Assembly: GCA_026826555.1 (NCBI GenBank)
Contig: JAKSZT010053881.1
Coordinates: 10,477,485-10,541,484, forward strand
From: Tolypeutes matacus
Taxonomy: Eukaryota; Chordata; Mammalia; Cingulata; Chlamyphoridae
Direction of reading: 5' to 3'
Length of the DNA stretch: 64,000 bases
Shown here: positions 33,290-46,359 of the stretch, in pieces
How the letters are laid out: every line of letters begins with the position of its first letter
Numbering within the stretch: position 1 is the first letter of the stretch
Position numbers and translations under genes: made by a program
The notes under the pieces: generated by a model
Told to the model about the DNA's origin: nothing
Databases searched by the model: none
The model's input: the letters and a program-made list of their open reading frames with translations, nothing else

Positions 33290-34800
33290 GGTAGGGAAGA
33301 GTAATGGAGGTTTGAGGAGAGAAAAGGTGTGAGATAGTCATCTAGAAGAATAGGAGAATGAATGGACTAGAAGAACATAGTGTGCTTGCTGAGTGTCATT
33401 AAGGGCCCACTTAAGGTTCATGGTCATGAATTTAAGTGGGACATGTTAGTGTGATTGTGCTTTTTTTCATTAGCAACAATTGGCTGCTAGGATGCAAGCT
33501 TAGAGTAGGCTGAGAATTCAATCAGGTTTTACTGAGAGAATAAGAGCCAGAAGAGAGGAGCAAGAAGCTGAGGATGTATGCAAGGTAGTGATTATTATTC
33601 GTCATGGGGTTTAAGCTGAATGAAGAGGAAAAGTGGACAATGAGGGATTAAGGACAGTGAACAGGTGGTAAAAATTAATGAATTGCAAGTCCTTGTAAGG
33701 ATTGAGGTAGGGAACAAGAGGGAATGATCTGGAAAGAGGAGAAGTGCATATAATAAGGAATCTGACTCCATTTTTTATATTTGCTAACAGTTTGCAAGCT
33801 GCCTTTCTCCTCTTCCCTACTGCCCCACATGTGGGAAAGCTGGTAAGAAAGTTCGGGAGTTCCCTTCTTTGGTGCCAGGTGGAAGATCATACCAAGCAAG
33901 ACCCAGGCTGTGTGAGGGAACCATCTCACCCTGGCCTCACCTCCTAACCACCATAAAAACTCTAAGCAGGAAGTTGCATTACTAGTTTACTTTCTCTGCT
34001 TACTCAAGCCATTTTTGGACTTGTTTAAGAGCCTGCTCTGCTTTCCCTAGAAAGCTTCATTATGTGGGTAATAAACCTTTTCATACTCTCTTGGTGCATG
34101 TGTGGTACAATCAGTCTTGACATCAGAACAAAATTTTAGGTTCCATCTCGCTTCTGCAGTTACTACAACAAGATGGTAATTAGAGAATGGGATGCATAAA
34201 ATTGAGACTATGGAGAAGTGATGAATTCTAGGATGGAGTATGTCCATTGGCAGCAAGTAGTCGAGGGGATGGAGGACAGAGTCATTGGAGGAAAGTCAAG
34301 GACAGAGAATTGTAAGGACTCTCTATGTACAAATATTGAAAACAACAAAATTTAGGACAAGGGAAGTACTGGAGAGGATGCCGACAGCAGAAAGTTAAAG
34401 TCCTTGAGAAAGAAGGCAGATGGATCTGACGGTGAGGTAACTACAACTATTAGTGGGGGTTGGGGTGACAATATCAGAGGGCATGAGTTTAAAAAAATTC
34501 TGGACAGAGGGAGGAATTGAAGGAGGAAGGGAGAATAGTCTAAAGGATTAAGAGGACCCTTCTCCAATCCTTGGACCTCCAAGTCCAGTGGTAGAGGGCT
34601 CTGAGAAAGCTGCCAGTACAGCAGTATCCACAAGGAAGAGCCAGACTTTCTTTTCTGGTAGTAAAGTATATAAACAGAGATTACAAAGACAAAGATTGAA
34701 ATTAATGATAAGAAGTAATTGTTCAGTTTCCATTTAGCATCAAGAAAGATTAAATACGGTTAATATCCAGTTCTTATTTGAATGGGAAAAGTAGTTTAGA
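33290..34800 (-). mobile_element. Probable L2 LINE endonuclease region, antisense
   Basis: The antisense style and phrase order resemble the 5' half of L2 ORF2, but identity is low. It is interrupted by an LTR at about 33745-34172. Confidence 0.35.
33745..34172 (+). mobile_element. Probable class I-type LTR
   Basis: A TATA-like CCATAAAAACTC near 33951 is followed about 115 bases later by AATAAA (34070-34075) and a CT-rich R/U5-like segment ending TACAACA. That is the usual order of a gammaretrovirus-like LTR. Exact ends and the TSD are not clear. Confidence 0.5.
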
Positions 34801-34828
34801 TCATTTACATTTCAAGCTTGGATTAATT

Positions 34829-35067
34829 GTTTTTTTTTAATTTTTTAATTTTTTTGAGGTACTGGGAACCAGGGATTGAACCCAGGATCTCGTGTGTGGG
34901 AAGCTGGCACTCAACCACTAAGCCACATTGTCTCCCCTGAGTTGGTTTTTTCATCTGTTTTCCTTGTTGTTTCTAATTGTTTTTTTAAGGAGGCACCGAG
35001 AACTGAACCTGGGACTTCCCATGTGGAAAGCAGGCGCTCAACCTCTTGAGCCATATCCGCTCCCCTG
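34829..35067 (-). mobile_element. Short-linker dimeric DAS-type SINE
   Basis: Two heads on the minus strand are joined by AAAAAACCAACTCAGGGGAG. A single 9-bp TSD GGATTAATT (34820-34828, 35068-35076) encloses both, so they moved as one unit. Confidence 0.82.
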
Positions 35068-35076
35068 GGATTAATT

Positions 35077-35344
35077 CTTTTGTCATAACATGTCCCAGAA
35101 GCCCAAGAGAGAAATCTGGGACTAACATAGCCCCTGAGAGTCCTAGTTGAGGGCCTTGTTATAGGCAAATATGATGAGGTCTTCACAAGACTTCTGGCTT
35201 TAAATCCACCTGGATGCCTTCCACCATGGATTCAAGCAGATTGGCCTGTGGAAAACTTGAGTAGAATACTTTCTGCCTGTCACTTTGCCCTCCTCTTCAC
35301 TCTCGTTGCAGTGATTCTGCCATTCTTCATGTCATTTACTGGAC
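35077..35344. other. Intergenic sequence, no gene seen
   Basis: No recognisable repeat or gene. Confidence 0.45.
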
Positions 35345-35521
35345 CTAGCTTCCGAACATCTAAAGTGAAAAGATAACCTACAGAATAGGAGAAGATATTT
35401 GGAAATCATATTTCTGATAAGAGTTTAATATCCAGAATACACAAAGAACTCTTACAGCTCAACAACAAAAAGACAAACAACCCAATTAAAAAATGGACAA
35501 AGAACTTGAATAGACATTTCT

Positions 35522-35555
<34 letters not shown>

Positions 35556-36330
35556 AACGGCCAATAAACACACGAAAAAATGCTCAACACCATTAGCTAT
35601 TAGGGAAATGCAAATGGAAACCATATTGAGATACCAGTTTACACCCAATAGGGTGCTTATTCTTTAAAAACTGTAAAATAGCAAGTGCTGGCAAGAGTGG
35701 GGGAAATTAGAACTCACATTTATTGCTGGTGGGAATATAAATGATGCAGCTGCTGTGAAAACATTTTGGCAATTCCTCAAAAGTTAAATATAGAATTACT
35801 AAATGACTCAGAAATTCCACTTCTAGGTATATACTTCTCAAAAATTGAATATAGGAATTGGAACACATATTTGTGTACAATGTTCATAGCAGCATTATTC
35901 ACAATAGGCAAAAGGTAGAAGCAACTTGTGTCCATCAACAGATGACTGGATAAATAAAATGTGGTGTATACATATAATGGAATACTATGCAACTGTAAAA
36001 AGGAATGAAGTTCTGATACATACAACAACATGATTGAACCTTGAGAACATTATGCTAAGTAAATAAGCCAGACACAAAGGGACAAATATTTTATGATTCA
36101 ACTTATATGAAATATCTAGAGTAAACAAATTTACAGAGACAGAAAGAAGATTAGATGTTACCAGGGGCTGGAGGGAGGGAGAATGGGAGGGAGGGTTATT
36201 GCTTAAAGGGTAAAGAGTTTCTCTTTTGGGTGATGAAAAAGTTTTAGTAATGGAAGGTGGTGATGGTAGCACAACGTTGTAAAAGTAATTAATACCTCTG
36301 AATTGTGTACTTAAAAATGGCTTACAACCC
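35345..36330 (+). mobile_element. 5'-truncated L1 (ORF2 3' region and 3' UTR)
   Basis: ORF2 C-terminal region from the equivalent of 16390 onward, through GGAATACTATGCAACTGTAA to a 3' UTR containing GGGGCTGGAGGGAGGG. Frames are broken, and a TA microsatellite interrupts it. Confidence 0.85.
35526..35554. repeat. (TA)n microsatellite
   Basis: About 14 TA dinucleotides inside the L1 fragment. Confidence 0.95.
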
Positions 36331-36389
36331 ATATGGTTGTGTTCTGAGGTGCTGAGTTGGGGCCTCTTAGTCATCACGTGTGTAACATA

Positions 36390-37320
36390 ACAGGGCCAAG
36401 AGTCCCTGTTTTCAATTCCTTGGGGGTATATATCTAGGAGGGGAATTGCTGGGTCATTTGGTAGTTCTATATTTAACTTTTAAAGGAACTGCCTAACTGT
36501 TTTTCACAGCAACTGTGTAGCAGTTTGATATTGTTTATGAGTTCCAAAACTAGATATTGGATTATGTTTGTGAACTGGTCTGTTCCTCTGGGCCTATTAG
36601 ATTGGATTGAATTCAGAGGTTTCACCTTTATTTGATTAAATAATGATTAAGGCTTTGATTGGGCCACATCAGTAGGGCATTGAGTCCCCACCCCCTTGGT
36701 AGGTGGGGTCTCACAAACAGAGAAAACAACATGGCAGAGGAGAAAGTTGGAGTTTTGATGTAGAGCCTGGGGAAGTAAAGACACAGAGAAGGAGGACACA
36801 ATAGGGTCTTTTGAGCTGGAGCCCCAGGAAGTAAACACACAAGAGAAGAACACAGAGGAATAGAGATGTCTCCGTAGATATCAGAGGCCCTGTGAAGAGA
36901 GAGAGCCTGATAGTCTACAGCTGGCCTTGTGGAGAGACCGGAGCAGCTGAGCTTGGAGAGAAATGAGCCCCAGGAGAAAGCCAAGACGTATACCAGCCTA
37001 CAGGTGATATTGGAAGAAGCTGGGACCACAGAGCCTTAGGAGGAAGAGGAAGGCTGAACCCTTGCAGACGTTGGCAGCCATCTTGCTCCAACATGTGGCA
37101 ACAGACTTTGGTGAGAAAAGTAACTTACACATTATGGCCTTGTTACTATAACCTTCTACCCCAAATAAATACCCTCTATAAAAGCCAACAGATTTCTAGT
37201 ATTTTGCATAAGCACCCCTTTGGCTGACTAATACAAGCTGCATCATATTATTTTTCCCACCAGCAATGTGTGAGAGTGCCAATTTCCCCACACTTTGGCC
37301 AGTATTTTTTGTTTTATGAG
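36390..37320 (-). mobile_element. L1 ORF2 fragment, antisense, split by an LTR
   Basis: Antisense ORF2 sequence on both sides of the LTR: AGTTCTATATTTAACTTTTA on the left and CCCACCAGCAATGTGTGAGAG on the right are adjacent in intact L1. Confidence 0.8.
36516..37235 (+). mobile_element. Solo LTR, ERVL/MaLR-like (family A, long form)
   Basis: TGTAGCAG...ACTAATACA with near-perfect 5-bp flanks AACTG/AGCTG. AATAAATACC near 37165 marks the polyadenylation region. It is longer than the 14787 copy because of extra central sequence. Confidence 0.88.
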
Positions 37321-37785
37321 ACAAAGGAGTAGTTTCCAATATAGGAAAATCAGGATCAGTGATCTTTGAACTTTTTGTTTGTATACTCCCAAAAGAATTT
37401 TGAAAAACTATATGTATCCTCTTGCCCACTTTTATATCGATATCTAAAAGTTTACCATAAAATTAAATAGTTATGAAGGAAGTAATTTCCAGTGTGTTGC
37501 AAATATGCTCATTTGAAAATAAAACCATCACACAACTGTTAAATGTGTCCAATGAAATATAAATACCATGATCTTTTGATATCATTTAAAGAGCATCATC
37601 CATTTAGAGAATAAGTGAAAAGTTTTTCTTTAGCTGTCAGATATGTAACATTGTTCTCTTTCCTTCTTGAACTGGTTTTATAATTCTACTTCACTCACAA
37701 AATTTTATCCTGTTACATATTTTATGCTCCCTAATTTTTCAGCCCATCATACCTGTCTGCAATAAAAATTAAAAAAGAAAACACA
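37321..37785. other. Intergenic sequence, no gene seen
   Basis: AT-rich; nothing recognised. Confidence 0.45.
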
Positions 37786-38150
37786 GGGAAGTGGATGTGG
37801 CTCAAGTGATTGGGCTCCCACCTACCATATGGGAGGTTCCCAGTTTGGTTCCTGGTGACTCCTAGAGAAGACAAGCAAGACTGTTGCAATAGGTAGGTGC
37901 GGTGAGCTGATGCAACAAGATGACGTAACAAGGAGGCATAAAGAGAAAAGACAATGAGAGACACAACAAAAGCAGGGAGCTGAGGTGGCTCAAGCAATTG
38001 AGCACCTCCCTCCCACATGGGAGGTTCCAGGTTTGTTTCCTGGTGCCTCCTAAAGAGAAGACAAGCAGACAGAGAGCACACATCGAATGCAGACACTGAG
38101 CACAAACAGTGGGGCGGGGCAGAGAGGGAATAAATAAAAATAATAAGTCT
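37786..38150 (+). mobile_element. Dimeric DAS-type SINE (long form)
   Basis: First head at 37786, linker with GATGCAACAAGATGACG, second head at about 37976 (AGGGAGCTGAGGTGGCTCAA), then an AATAAATAAAAATAAT tail. Same organisation as 3616-3989 in the opposite orientation. Confidence 0.87.
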
Positions 38151-38159
38151 TTAAAAAAG

Positions 38160-39080
38160 TACAACTAACGTAACTTACAGGCTATAGTTAACCATAATCT
38201 TGTAACATTTTTTTCATCACTGGCCACAAAGATACTATATCAATGCTAAGGGTCAATAATAGGGGAGAGTATTAGTCTGCCAAAGGGGTGCTAATGTGAA
38301 ATACCAGAAATAGGTTGGTCTTTATAAAGGGTATTCATTTGGGGTAGAAGTCCACAGTTACCAGGCCATAAAGCATAAGTTTCTTCTCTCACCAAAGTCC
38401 ATTGCCACGTGTTGGAACAAGACAGCTGCTGACATTTGCCAGGGTTCAGGCTTCTTGGGTTCCTCTCTTCCCAGGGCTGCGTTTCTCTCCAGGCTTAGCT
38501 CCTCTGTTTCCTTCACAAGGTCAGCTGTAGACTATCAGGTGAACGGCTCGCTTCTCTTCTCCTGGGGCCTTCTATCCAAAATCAAAACTCCAACATCAGA
38601 ACTCCAACTTCAGAACTGCTGCAACTCTGTTCTTTGTGATGCCTTTTATATTTTATTCCCCACCCACCAAGGGGTGGGGCTCAACACCCTACTGACGTGG
38701 CCCAGTCAACGCCCTAATCATCACTTAATCGTGCCCAGATGAACAGATCAGTTTACAAGCATAATCCAATATATATTTTTGGAATTCATAATTACATCAA
38801 ATTGCCCAATGGCTACAGGGAATAAGTGGAGGCATGGGAATTTTATTTTCGGAGTAATGAAAACGTTCTAAAACTGACTGAGGTGATGACAGCACAACTC
38901 TGTGATGATACTGAGAGCCAGTGAGTGCACACTATGGATGGATTGTAATATTATGACGATGTTCTTTCATCAATTGTGACAAATGTGTCACAATAATGTA
39001 AGTTGTTGGTGATGGGGCAATGTATAGGAATCCTTATGGTGTGCATGATTGTTTTGTAAACTCACACGTTCTTAAATTAA
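38160..39080 (+). mobile_element. LINE 3'-end fragment split by an LTR
   Basis: Sequence either side of the LTR (38160-38266, 38818-39080) shares its 3' unit with 8770-8967, including GTGCATGATTGTTTTGTAAA. Only one unit is present, unlike the triplicated copy at 7706-9620. Confidence 0.6.
38267..38817 (-). mobile_element. Solo LTR, ERVL/MaLR-like (family A), antisense
   Basis: Reverse complement of the 14787 LTR along its whole length, from TATTAGTCTGCCAAAGGGGT to CCCAATGGCTACA. The flanks GGGGA and GGGAA suggest an eroded 5-bp TSD. Confidence 0.87.
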
Positions 39081-40504
39081 ACAAACAAACAAAAACACCA
39101 AAAAATAGACATTTTAATGATTTCTATTTTAATTTAAAATTTTAATTTTTGCATATGTAATGAATTCACCTGGTTCAAACATAAAAACTAAATTAAAAAT
39201 ATACATTGAGACATCTTACTCCCACACTCAGGCTTTCTAGCTTGCCCTCCCCCAACTCCCCATAATCACTTTTATTAATTTTTAATGTATCCTTCCAGGG
39301 CCAGGGCAAGTGTTTATTTATATGAATAAAATTAAACATATATTTAATTGAATACTATTTTATGCTTTCTTTCTTGCATAAAAGATGTATTACCTTATTA
39401 TGTTTTTTAAAACCACAGAATGAATACCTACTAATTAGACTAATGAAAATGTACTAATTAGACCAGTAACAAACCACACTCCTGATAAGAATTTTTCCTT
39501 TCCTTTTTTTTTTCATGCTGGGTTGGATCACAGAACTCAATTCATATCCTTCAAGGATATTCTGGAAACATATTGTGCTTTGTTTTGAATTCATTACCAG
39601 TGAGAGCAGAGGCCACAAATGGCATCCCTGGGGAGACACATTTTGTTTGGCCCATCCAACATTTACAAGTTAGGACATTTTACTTAAACCTCCAGAATCA
39701 TGGCTCTTTTGAAAATCAGAAGATTTTCTAACGAAACCTTTTATTCAAGTATCAGCAGTAGGCTGACACAGATGCCTATACCAGTGATCTCCTCTGCATG
39801 GGCCTATGTTCTGTGGTTTGCCACAGTCCTCTCCACTCCCTAGTTTTCTGACCCCAACCCCTATCACTTATTTATCTTCCTGTCTGTTTCCAGTAGGCAT
39901 TTGAATTTATGACCTCTGAATTAAAGGTATAGAAAGTGATTTGGGAAAGTAGACTCAATTAGGAGCTTCAATGAAGCTTCAAAATGGGAAGCAAGAAAGG
40001 GAGTGATAAAGAGAATAGAAAAAGGGAAGATATTAGGCTCTGCATTAATGATTCAATTTAAAAGAGTATGTTTTAAAACAAACATGTTTTACTTGAAATT
40101 ATCCATGGAACAAAACAGACAAGTTAATTTCTTTCTTTACATTATGTGGCCTATATTTACCTTCTTTTGCCACTAGATGGTGCAGCATTTTGGTAAGGCA
40201 AGGTGGTGACTGAAGTTGCACCCCAAGAAAAATGAAATCTGGATGTATTTTAGTCATGAGAACATAGGCTAAAATGAGCGGCAGAGCACTCTTCTATCTT
40301 CTATGAAAAGACAAATTGGATATTGGAATTAAAAAATACAGTGGTTCTCCAATTTTTCACTAACACCGCCACCAAATATTAAGACTCCATTGTGTCCTAA
40401 ATGTTATAAAAGGATGTTCAGAGGATGGAACACAAGAAACTTAATATAAAGTAGAGCAGGTATTTTGTGTATTTGCTTTTAATATGGTATGCTTTTAAAT
40501 AAAG
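39081..40504. other. Intergenic sequence, no gene seen
   Basis: No convincing gene or repeat family. Low-complexity AAAC and ATTTT runs occur at the left. Confidence 0.45.
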
Positions 40505-40625
40505 GAATTATTGGCAGTTGAGGGCAGTGTTTTATTCATTGCTGTGTTCCTAATACCTAGCACAGTAACTGGCATGTGGAAGATAACTTATAAACATTTG
40601 TTGAAAGAATGAAAGAATGTTTGAA
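40505..40625 (+). mobile_element. L2 LINE 3' end
   Basis: Contains TTGCTGTGTTCCTAATACCTA and ends AACATTTGTTGAAAGAATGA, the L2 terminus. It is followed by a short 18-bp imperfect duplication to about 40650. Confidence 0.75.
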
Positions 40626-40689
40626 TAAGTGAAAGAATGTTTGAATGAGAGAAGCTACCAGGAGAATAAAAGCACAAAAAATTAAGGTT

Positions 40690-40869
40690 TTTTAAAGATT
40701 TATTTTATTTATTAAAGATTTATTTTATTTATTTATCCCTCCCCACCCCACCCCTGCCATTGTTTGGGCTTGCTGTCTGCTCTTATTTTTAGGAGGCATC
40801 AGGAACCGAACCCAGGACTTCCCATGTGGGAGGGAGGTGCCCAACTGCTTGAGCCACATCTGCTTCCCA
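40690..40869 (-). mobile_element. DAS-type SINE, antisense
   Basis: A T-rich tail, part of which is duplicated (AAAGATTTATTTTATTTATT twice), precedes a minus-strand tRNA-like head (box B GGTTCCTGATG region degraded; box A TGGCTCAAGCAG). Confidence 0.82.
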
Positions 40870-41027
40870 GAATAAGTCTTTAAAATGTTGTTACCTTGAA
40901 AGCAACAGTCAAAAATCAGAAATAGAAATCATGAATGATACGATCTTTATGCAGTTCTTTATTCTCATTTGTACATTCCCTGAAGAAACATTATTTTTGA
41001 ACCATTTCCCAACAAAAGGAACCACCT

Positions 41028-41660
41028 TATAGCAGTTTGGCAGTTTGATATAGTTACGAATTCCAAAAACAGATATTGGATTATACTTGAAAACTGGTCT
41101 GTTCATCTGGGCATGATTAAGTTATGATTAGGGATTTGATTGGGCTACATCAGTAGGGCATTGAGCTCCGCCCCTTGGTGAGTGGGGTCTCAAAGATAAG
41201 ACATGGCAAAGGACAGAGCTGGAGTTTTTGAGTTGGAGTTCTGATGCGAAGTCTTGAGCTGGAGCCCCGGGAAGTAAGCATACAGAGGAGCTTGGTCGTG
41301 AGGAAGGAGAGAAGGCCCTGGGAAAAGAGACGCGCCATTCGCCTCACAGTTCACAGCTGGCCTTGTGGAGAAAGGCAAAGGCTAGAGAGCCACATAGTCT
41401 ACAGCTGACCTTGTGGAGGAAGCAGGAGCTGAGCCCGGAGAGAAACGGAGCCCCGGGAAGAGAGGAACCCAGAAAGCCTGAACCCTTGCAGCCATCGGCA
41501 GACATCTGGCTCCAGCGCGTAGCAAGAGACTGTGGTGAGGGAAGTAACTTAATGCTTTATGGCCTGGTAACTGTAAGCTTCTACCCCAAATAAATAACCT
41601 TTACAAAAACCAACTGATTTCTGGTATTTTACATCAGCCCTCCTTTGACTGACTACTACA
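41028..41660 (+). mobile_element. Solo LTR, ERVL/MaLR-like (family A)
   Basis: Starts TATAGCAG (ancestral TG mutated) and ends GACTACTACA, with a perfect 5-bp TSD CACCT (41023-41027, 41661-41665). An internal duplication of the CCTTGTGGAG segment distinguishes it from the 14787 copy. Confidence 0.88.
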
Positions 41661-41665
41661 CACCT

Positions 41666-42348
41666 GTAATAATTTGATGCTAGGATTTTTCTAACTTGAG
41701 GCATAACACTATAATTCTGAAAACTGAAAGTCTCCCTAGTGAAAATGTTGCACTAAAAGACATATTGAAAGTTCACAATGACCACAGCAAGCATGACGGG
41801 GGAGCATTGCATGGAACCTGGGAATTATTGAGGGGATCATCTTATTATGGTGGATTGCAGACTTTGGCAGGATATAAACTTGCTGAGACCTTCTGAGAAT
41901 ATTTGTAGGCTCTAGCAATAGTCTCAGGGTTTTTGCCTACACTGATTGTCAGCCTCGCAGTATTCAAACAGCATTTTACAATATGGTTGCACTCCTTCTT
42001 AATTTCGTATATATGGATACACCATATTCTCTACAGAAGAGGAAAACTATGGAGACATAATGCAGCAGGAGATGCCCTGGTAGCACTGCCAGAGCACTGT
42101 TCATTGGGTGATTTGTGGTGTTTTCTTCCTCCTGAAGATCAAGCCTAAACACTTCACAATTCTCTTGAGCATAAGAATTAACATCCAAATCCAGGAAACA
42201 TCTGATTCTTTCAGATGACAGCAGAGATCTTAAAGGACCCATATGTTTCCTCAATGATTATTTCCAATAATATCCAATTGGAACCAATGTAATATAAATT
42301 CAGAAAATGTAATAGGGATTACAAATATCTTATGGAGCCCATCCATCA
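41666..42348. other. Intergenic sequence, unrecognised open frames
   Basis: A 66-codon frame (41696-41896) and a 92-codon antisense frame (41976-42254) are open, but I do not recognise either product. Confidence 0.4.
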
Positions 42349-42349
42349 T

Positions 42350-42389
42350 CTTTTCTTTTTGTTTGTTTGTTTGTTTGTTTGTTTGTTTC
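42350..42389. repeat. (TTTG)n microsatellite
   Basis: About eight tandem TTTG units. Confidence 0.95.
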
Positions 42390-42408
42390 AGTGTTTCTTG
42401 TTTCCATG

Positions 42409-42605
42409 CAGTGGTTAAGAGCTCTATATATGAAACCCTGGAGACAGGTAGACCTTGGTTCCCATCTTGATTCTGCTACTGTCTTGGTGTGTGGCCTTGG
42501 GCAAGTTATTTAACATCTCTACACCTCAGTTTCTTCTTCGGTGGCAAGTTGTAAATAAACCTGTATGAAGATTAAATGAGGTAATATGTTATAAAGTACT
42601 TATTA
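42409..42605 (+). mobile_element. MIR SINE
   Basis: Starts GCAGTGGTTAAGAGCTC, has the MIR core GTGTGGCCTTGGGCAAGTTA and CTCAGTTTCTTC, and ends GATTAAATGAGGTAATA. Nearly full length. Confidence 0.92.
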
Positions 42606-45330
42606 AGGTAAAAACCCATTTTTTAGTTATCAGGGAATGAACCTTTCCACTCAAATTAATTTTCCTGATTAAACTAGTCCCCTTAGGCACCAACTCTGGT
42701 AAAACTTTTGACCATTGTTACATTAAGCTATGTCACCTGTGTCTTTGTCTTGTTAAACAGATTGTAATGAACATAACCTAACAATTTGTTGATGCTGTAG
42801 GATCATACAAAGTAGAATCACCTACATGGAATCTCAGCAGTAGGCTGGATATGGTGCAGTAATACGAGAGAGAGGAAGAGAACCAGTCTTTAACTCATGC
42901 ATTGAGATAGGACTGGAACTTGGGAGTACTGACCTGCCAACAGGTGCTCAAAATATTTCAGGGTATCAGGCCATAGCTCATGAAAGTAGCTGTCGAAAGG
43001 TGCCCCAAAGCAGCAGGTGGTCAGAACAGAGAGTCAAGGAGTCCAGAGGTGGGTAGTACTCTGGTATTCAGACCAGCAGATTGGAGGTGGTTAAGTGGGA
43101 GGTCTCTCCAAAGACAGGCAAGTACCACCACCTGTGTACAGAATAAGGCTCCAAACAGAGGCGACTAACTGTGCTATGAGGCAACTGAAAGATACATTTT
43201 GAAATAGGCACCAAGAAAAAGGTCTAATTGTAAGAATATCAGCACAAGGAAAGAGCTAAAGTTCAGAATCTGGTCAAGGACAAAACAGTGGCAACAATGA
43301 CTTGACCCTGTGTCACGGAACGTGGGTCTGGAGTTGGTTAAACATCTTTCTCAGGTGGGAAGAGGTTATGCTGTGAAATTGCACAGCCAGAATTCTACTA
43401 CAGGCTGTCTGACTCCCTACATATTTCTACTGCTTTGCTCTGTTCACATTAAAACAAACCAAAGGTTATGCTATTCATCGGCAAATATAGAAATGACTGG
43501 ATTTGCTATTACTTCTGAGTCTAAGGAAAATTCCAACTGTAGTCACATAATTCTGGAGTCACATAATTCATAATCTCTTAAGGGACAAGAGTAAGTTACA
43601 TAATTTATTCATAAGAAAAACATGCTGCTAGTACAGAACTGCTTGCTATATATGTAACTTAAGGATTAACTCTCTTAAATTCCTGCAAACTAATATTAAA
43701 CCTTTCAAAAGGAGCCAGCTTACCCTTATGAAAATAGCACAATTAAATTAGATTTAAAATTAAGTACCGGTTTCAAATTTGGGACACTAAAAAATAAATT
43801 CTCTGTTATGTTTGTGAACATTAAAATATTTTACTCATTTTTAAAATTTAAATTCATATATTCAAAGTTTTATAATAAGCTAAAAGCATTTAATTCAAAG
43901 GAGCAAAATTTTCTTGATATAAAAAATAGAGCATTATTAAGGATCAATGATGTATCAGGGTTCTTATTTTAAATTCTTCTTAATGATTACTATTTTATTA
44001 ACTGTATTACCAATAGTAAAAATTCAGTCTTTTTCACTTTATGTTCTCCATTATTGCCTCTCAGAGATGCAGATCTAAAGAATGCTAAACTCACTACCAC
44101 TGTAATTCTTCATTTCCTCTTTCCAGAAGAAAATTTCCTATTGATTGCTCTACTTCAAGCCTTAAATATGTTGTTTCTGAGATTGTGATCAGTGGTGATT
44201 CTTTGGGAAGTGGGTATCAGTGAGACAGTGGGCCAGCAAGCATGGAGAAATGAGTCGAGAGGTACAAAAAACCAAAGGACAGGAAAAAATCAGTGGTCCA
44301 GAAGCCAAAGGAAGGCAGAGTTCAGAGGATGCCAGAAATTAAGCAAGCAGATAGCAACCAAAGAGACCAGAAATCCCAAACGAATGCTCTAGGAGGTGAA
44401 GAATGCCAAAAGTCAGTTGGAACCCAGTGACCAAAAGGGTGGTCAGGAGGGAAGAACACATACTCAGCAAGAGGTCTGGACAGCAGATGTCAAGCACACA
44501 GGCAAAGAAGTCTACAGGGAAAACTTGATTCTCAGGCTAAACTGTGTACAGTTTGGAACTGTAAAGAGAAGTAGAAAAAGGGACACCTAGTTCCCCAGGG
44601 AATATGGAGTTCAGCCAAACAGGGCACCTCCTCCCTTTTCCTGCTGTTAATGAATGGTTTTATTCATCTGTATGGTTTGGCTTCACGACTAGATAGCAGC
44701 CTTCACTTTTGGACACTTTTATCCAGATAAGAATTCACACTATCTGTTGCTTTCTTCCTAGGTAATGTGGTTCATCAGTTCCCACAGATGCATTGCTGGT
44801 TCAACTTGGCAAAGAGCAAACTCAACTTCAGGACAAGTTGAGAACTGAAAATAGATCCTGTCCATTGACTCAACAGGATTGGAGGACTTGCTTCTTAATA
44901 ATCCCACACCAAGTTAGAACTTGTCATGTCCAGGACATTCTATTCCATTCCAGTGTGGGTCTGATTTTGTTCCAAAGGTGGTTGTCTTATTAAGACAGAA
45001 GTACTGACAGCTGGTACTATGTTTTACTCCTTCTTTACAGATATGAAAGTCTGGTGACATTTCCCTTCTCTTTATAAAGAACAGGTCTCACAGAACCCAC
45101 CCCCTGTCAAGGCCATCTGGGCAAACAGAATCTTTTATCTCTCTCTAAACAGAAAGATATATCTGTTTCACTTCCTTCTTTTAAGCTGAGGATAGGGACC
45201 ATCTCAGTCATTACTTTGGTAGGTAAATGACTTTCTGCCCCTGCCTTACATGACTGGGTTTATAATAGCAGTGAGGGCATTTACTTAGAAGATGAGATTC
45301 CTTCTGCATTTGGTTCATGAAATGAGGATT
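42606..45330. other. Intergenic sequence, no gene seen
   Basis: No coding or RNA gene recognised. A possible MIR remnant lies near 43340-43440. The purine-rich stretch 44190-44590 keeps two consecutive short frames open but matches nothing I know. Confidence 0.4.
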
Positions 45331-45334
45331 GATG

Positions 45335-45500
45335 GACCTAGTTTCCACCTGAATTTGAATCCCAACTCTTTAATTTTCTAACTACCTGACCTGGGTAACT
45401 CACCTAATCTCTGGTTTCTTCATCTGTAAGGAAGAAAAAATGATACATAAGTCACAGGCTTGTATAGATAAAGTAAAATAATACAAAATGTGAAAGTGTC
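45335..45500 (+). mobile_element. MIR SINE fragment
   Basis: MIR core with ATTTGAATCCCAACTCT, CTACCTGACCTGGGTAA and TTTCTTCATCTGTAAG. Confidence 0.75.
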
Positions 45501-45654
45501 TTGTGAATTGTAAGAATTCTGTGGGCATTAACAAAACTGTTTAGTAGATGTCTTGGTACCTGAAAGGGGTTATTCTCTTGGCTATCAATCACAGGAGTGT
45601 TATCAATCAAAGGACTATTTGCATATAAGAATGTTCTTTCACAGTTTATAATTT

Positions 45655-46200
45655 GATTTTTCAGCAGTTTTATTGAGATATATTCATACTCCATACAATC
45701 CATTCAAATTGTATATCAATGGTGCTCTATAATCACAGAGTTGTGCCTTCATCACCACATTCAATTTTAGAACATTTTCATTACTCCAAAAAGAAAAACC
45801 CCATACCCCTTATGCCCCCCTAATGTTGACACTTAGCATTGGTGTGGTACCTTTGCTACAAATAATGAAAGAATATTAAAACATTGCTGTTAACTATATT
45901 CCATAGTTTGCATTAGGTATATTTTATCCCATAGCACCCTTTTATTAACATCTTGTAATAGTGACATACATTTGTTATAGTTCATGAAAGAACATTCTTA
46001 TATTTGTGCTATTAACAACACTCATTGTCCTCAACAGCATTCACTGTTTTATACAGTCCCATCTTTTATCCTCTACCTTTCCTTCTAGTGACATACATGA
46101 CCATAAACTTCCGCTTTCAACCACATTCACTTTCAAAGTGTATAACTTGATCTTTAAAAATCTCCCTAGGGATTTTTTTTCTATAGATGGCTTTCCTCTT
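45655..46200 (-). mobile_element. LINE-like 3' UTR, antisense
   Basis: Begins TTCAGCAGTTTTATTGAGA, a usual antisense L1 3' end. It then shares a diverged block with 61015-61090 (GGTGTGGTACCTTTG; CATAGTTTGCATTA). Confidence 0.6.
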
Positions 46201-46359
46201 GAGTAAAGGGAATTTCCAGCATGTTGATCCCTAAAAAAAGTTTATCTTAAACCTGTGTTTGGAGTAGGTAGCTCAGCATCACTGGACACTTCAGAATCAG
46301 TTTTGTAGCTGATAAAATAGGCTTAAAGAGTTTGGGTCATTTATCACAGCTTACATGGT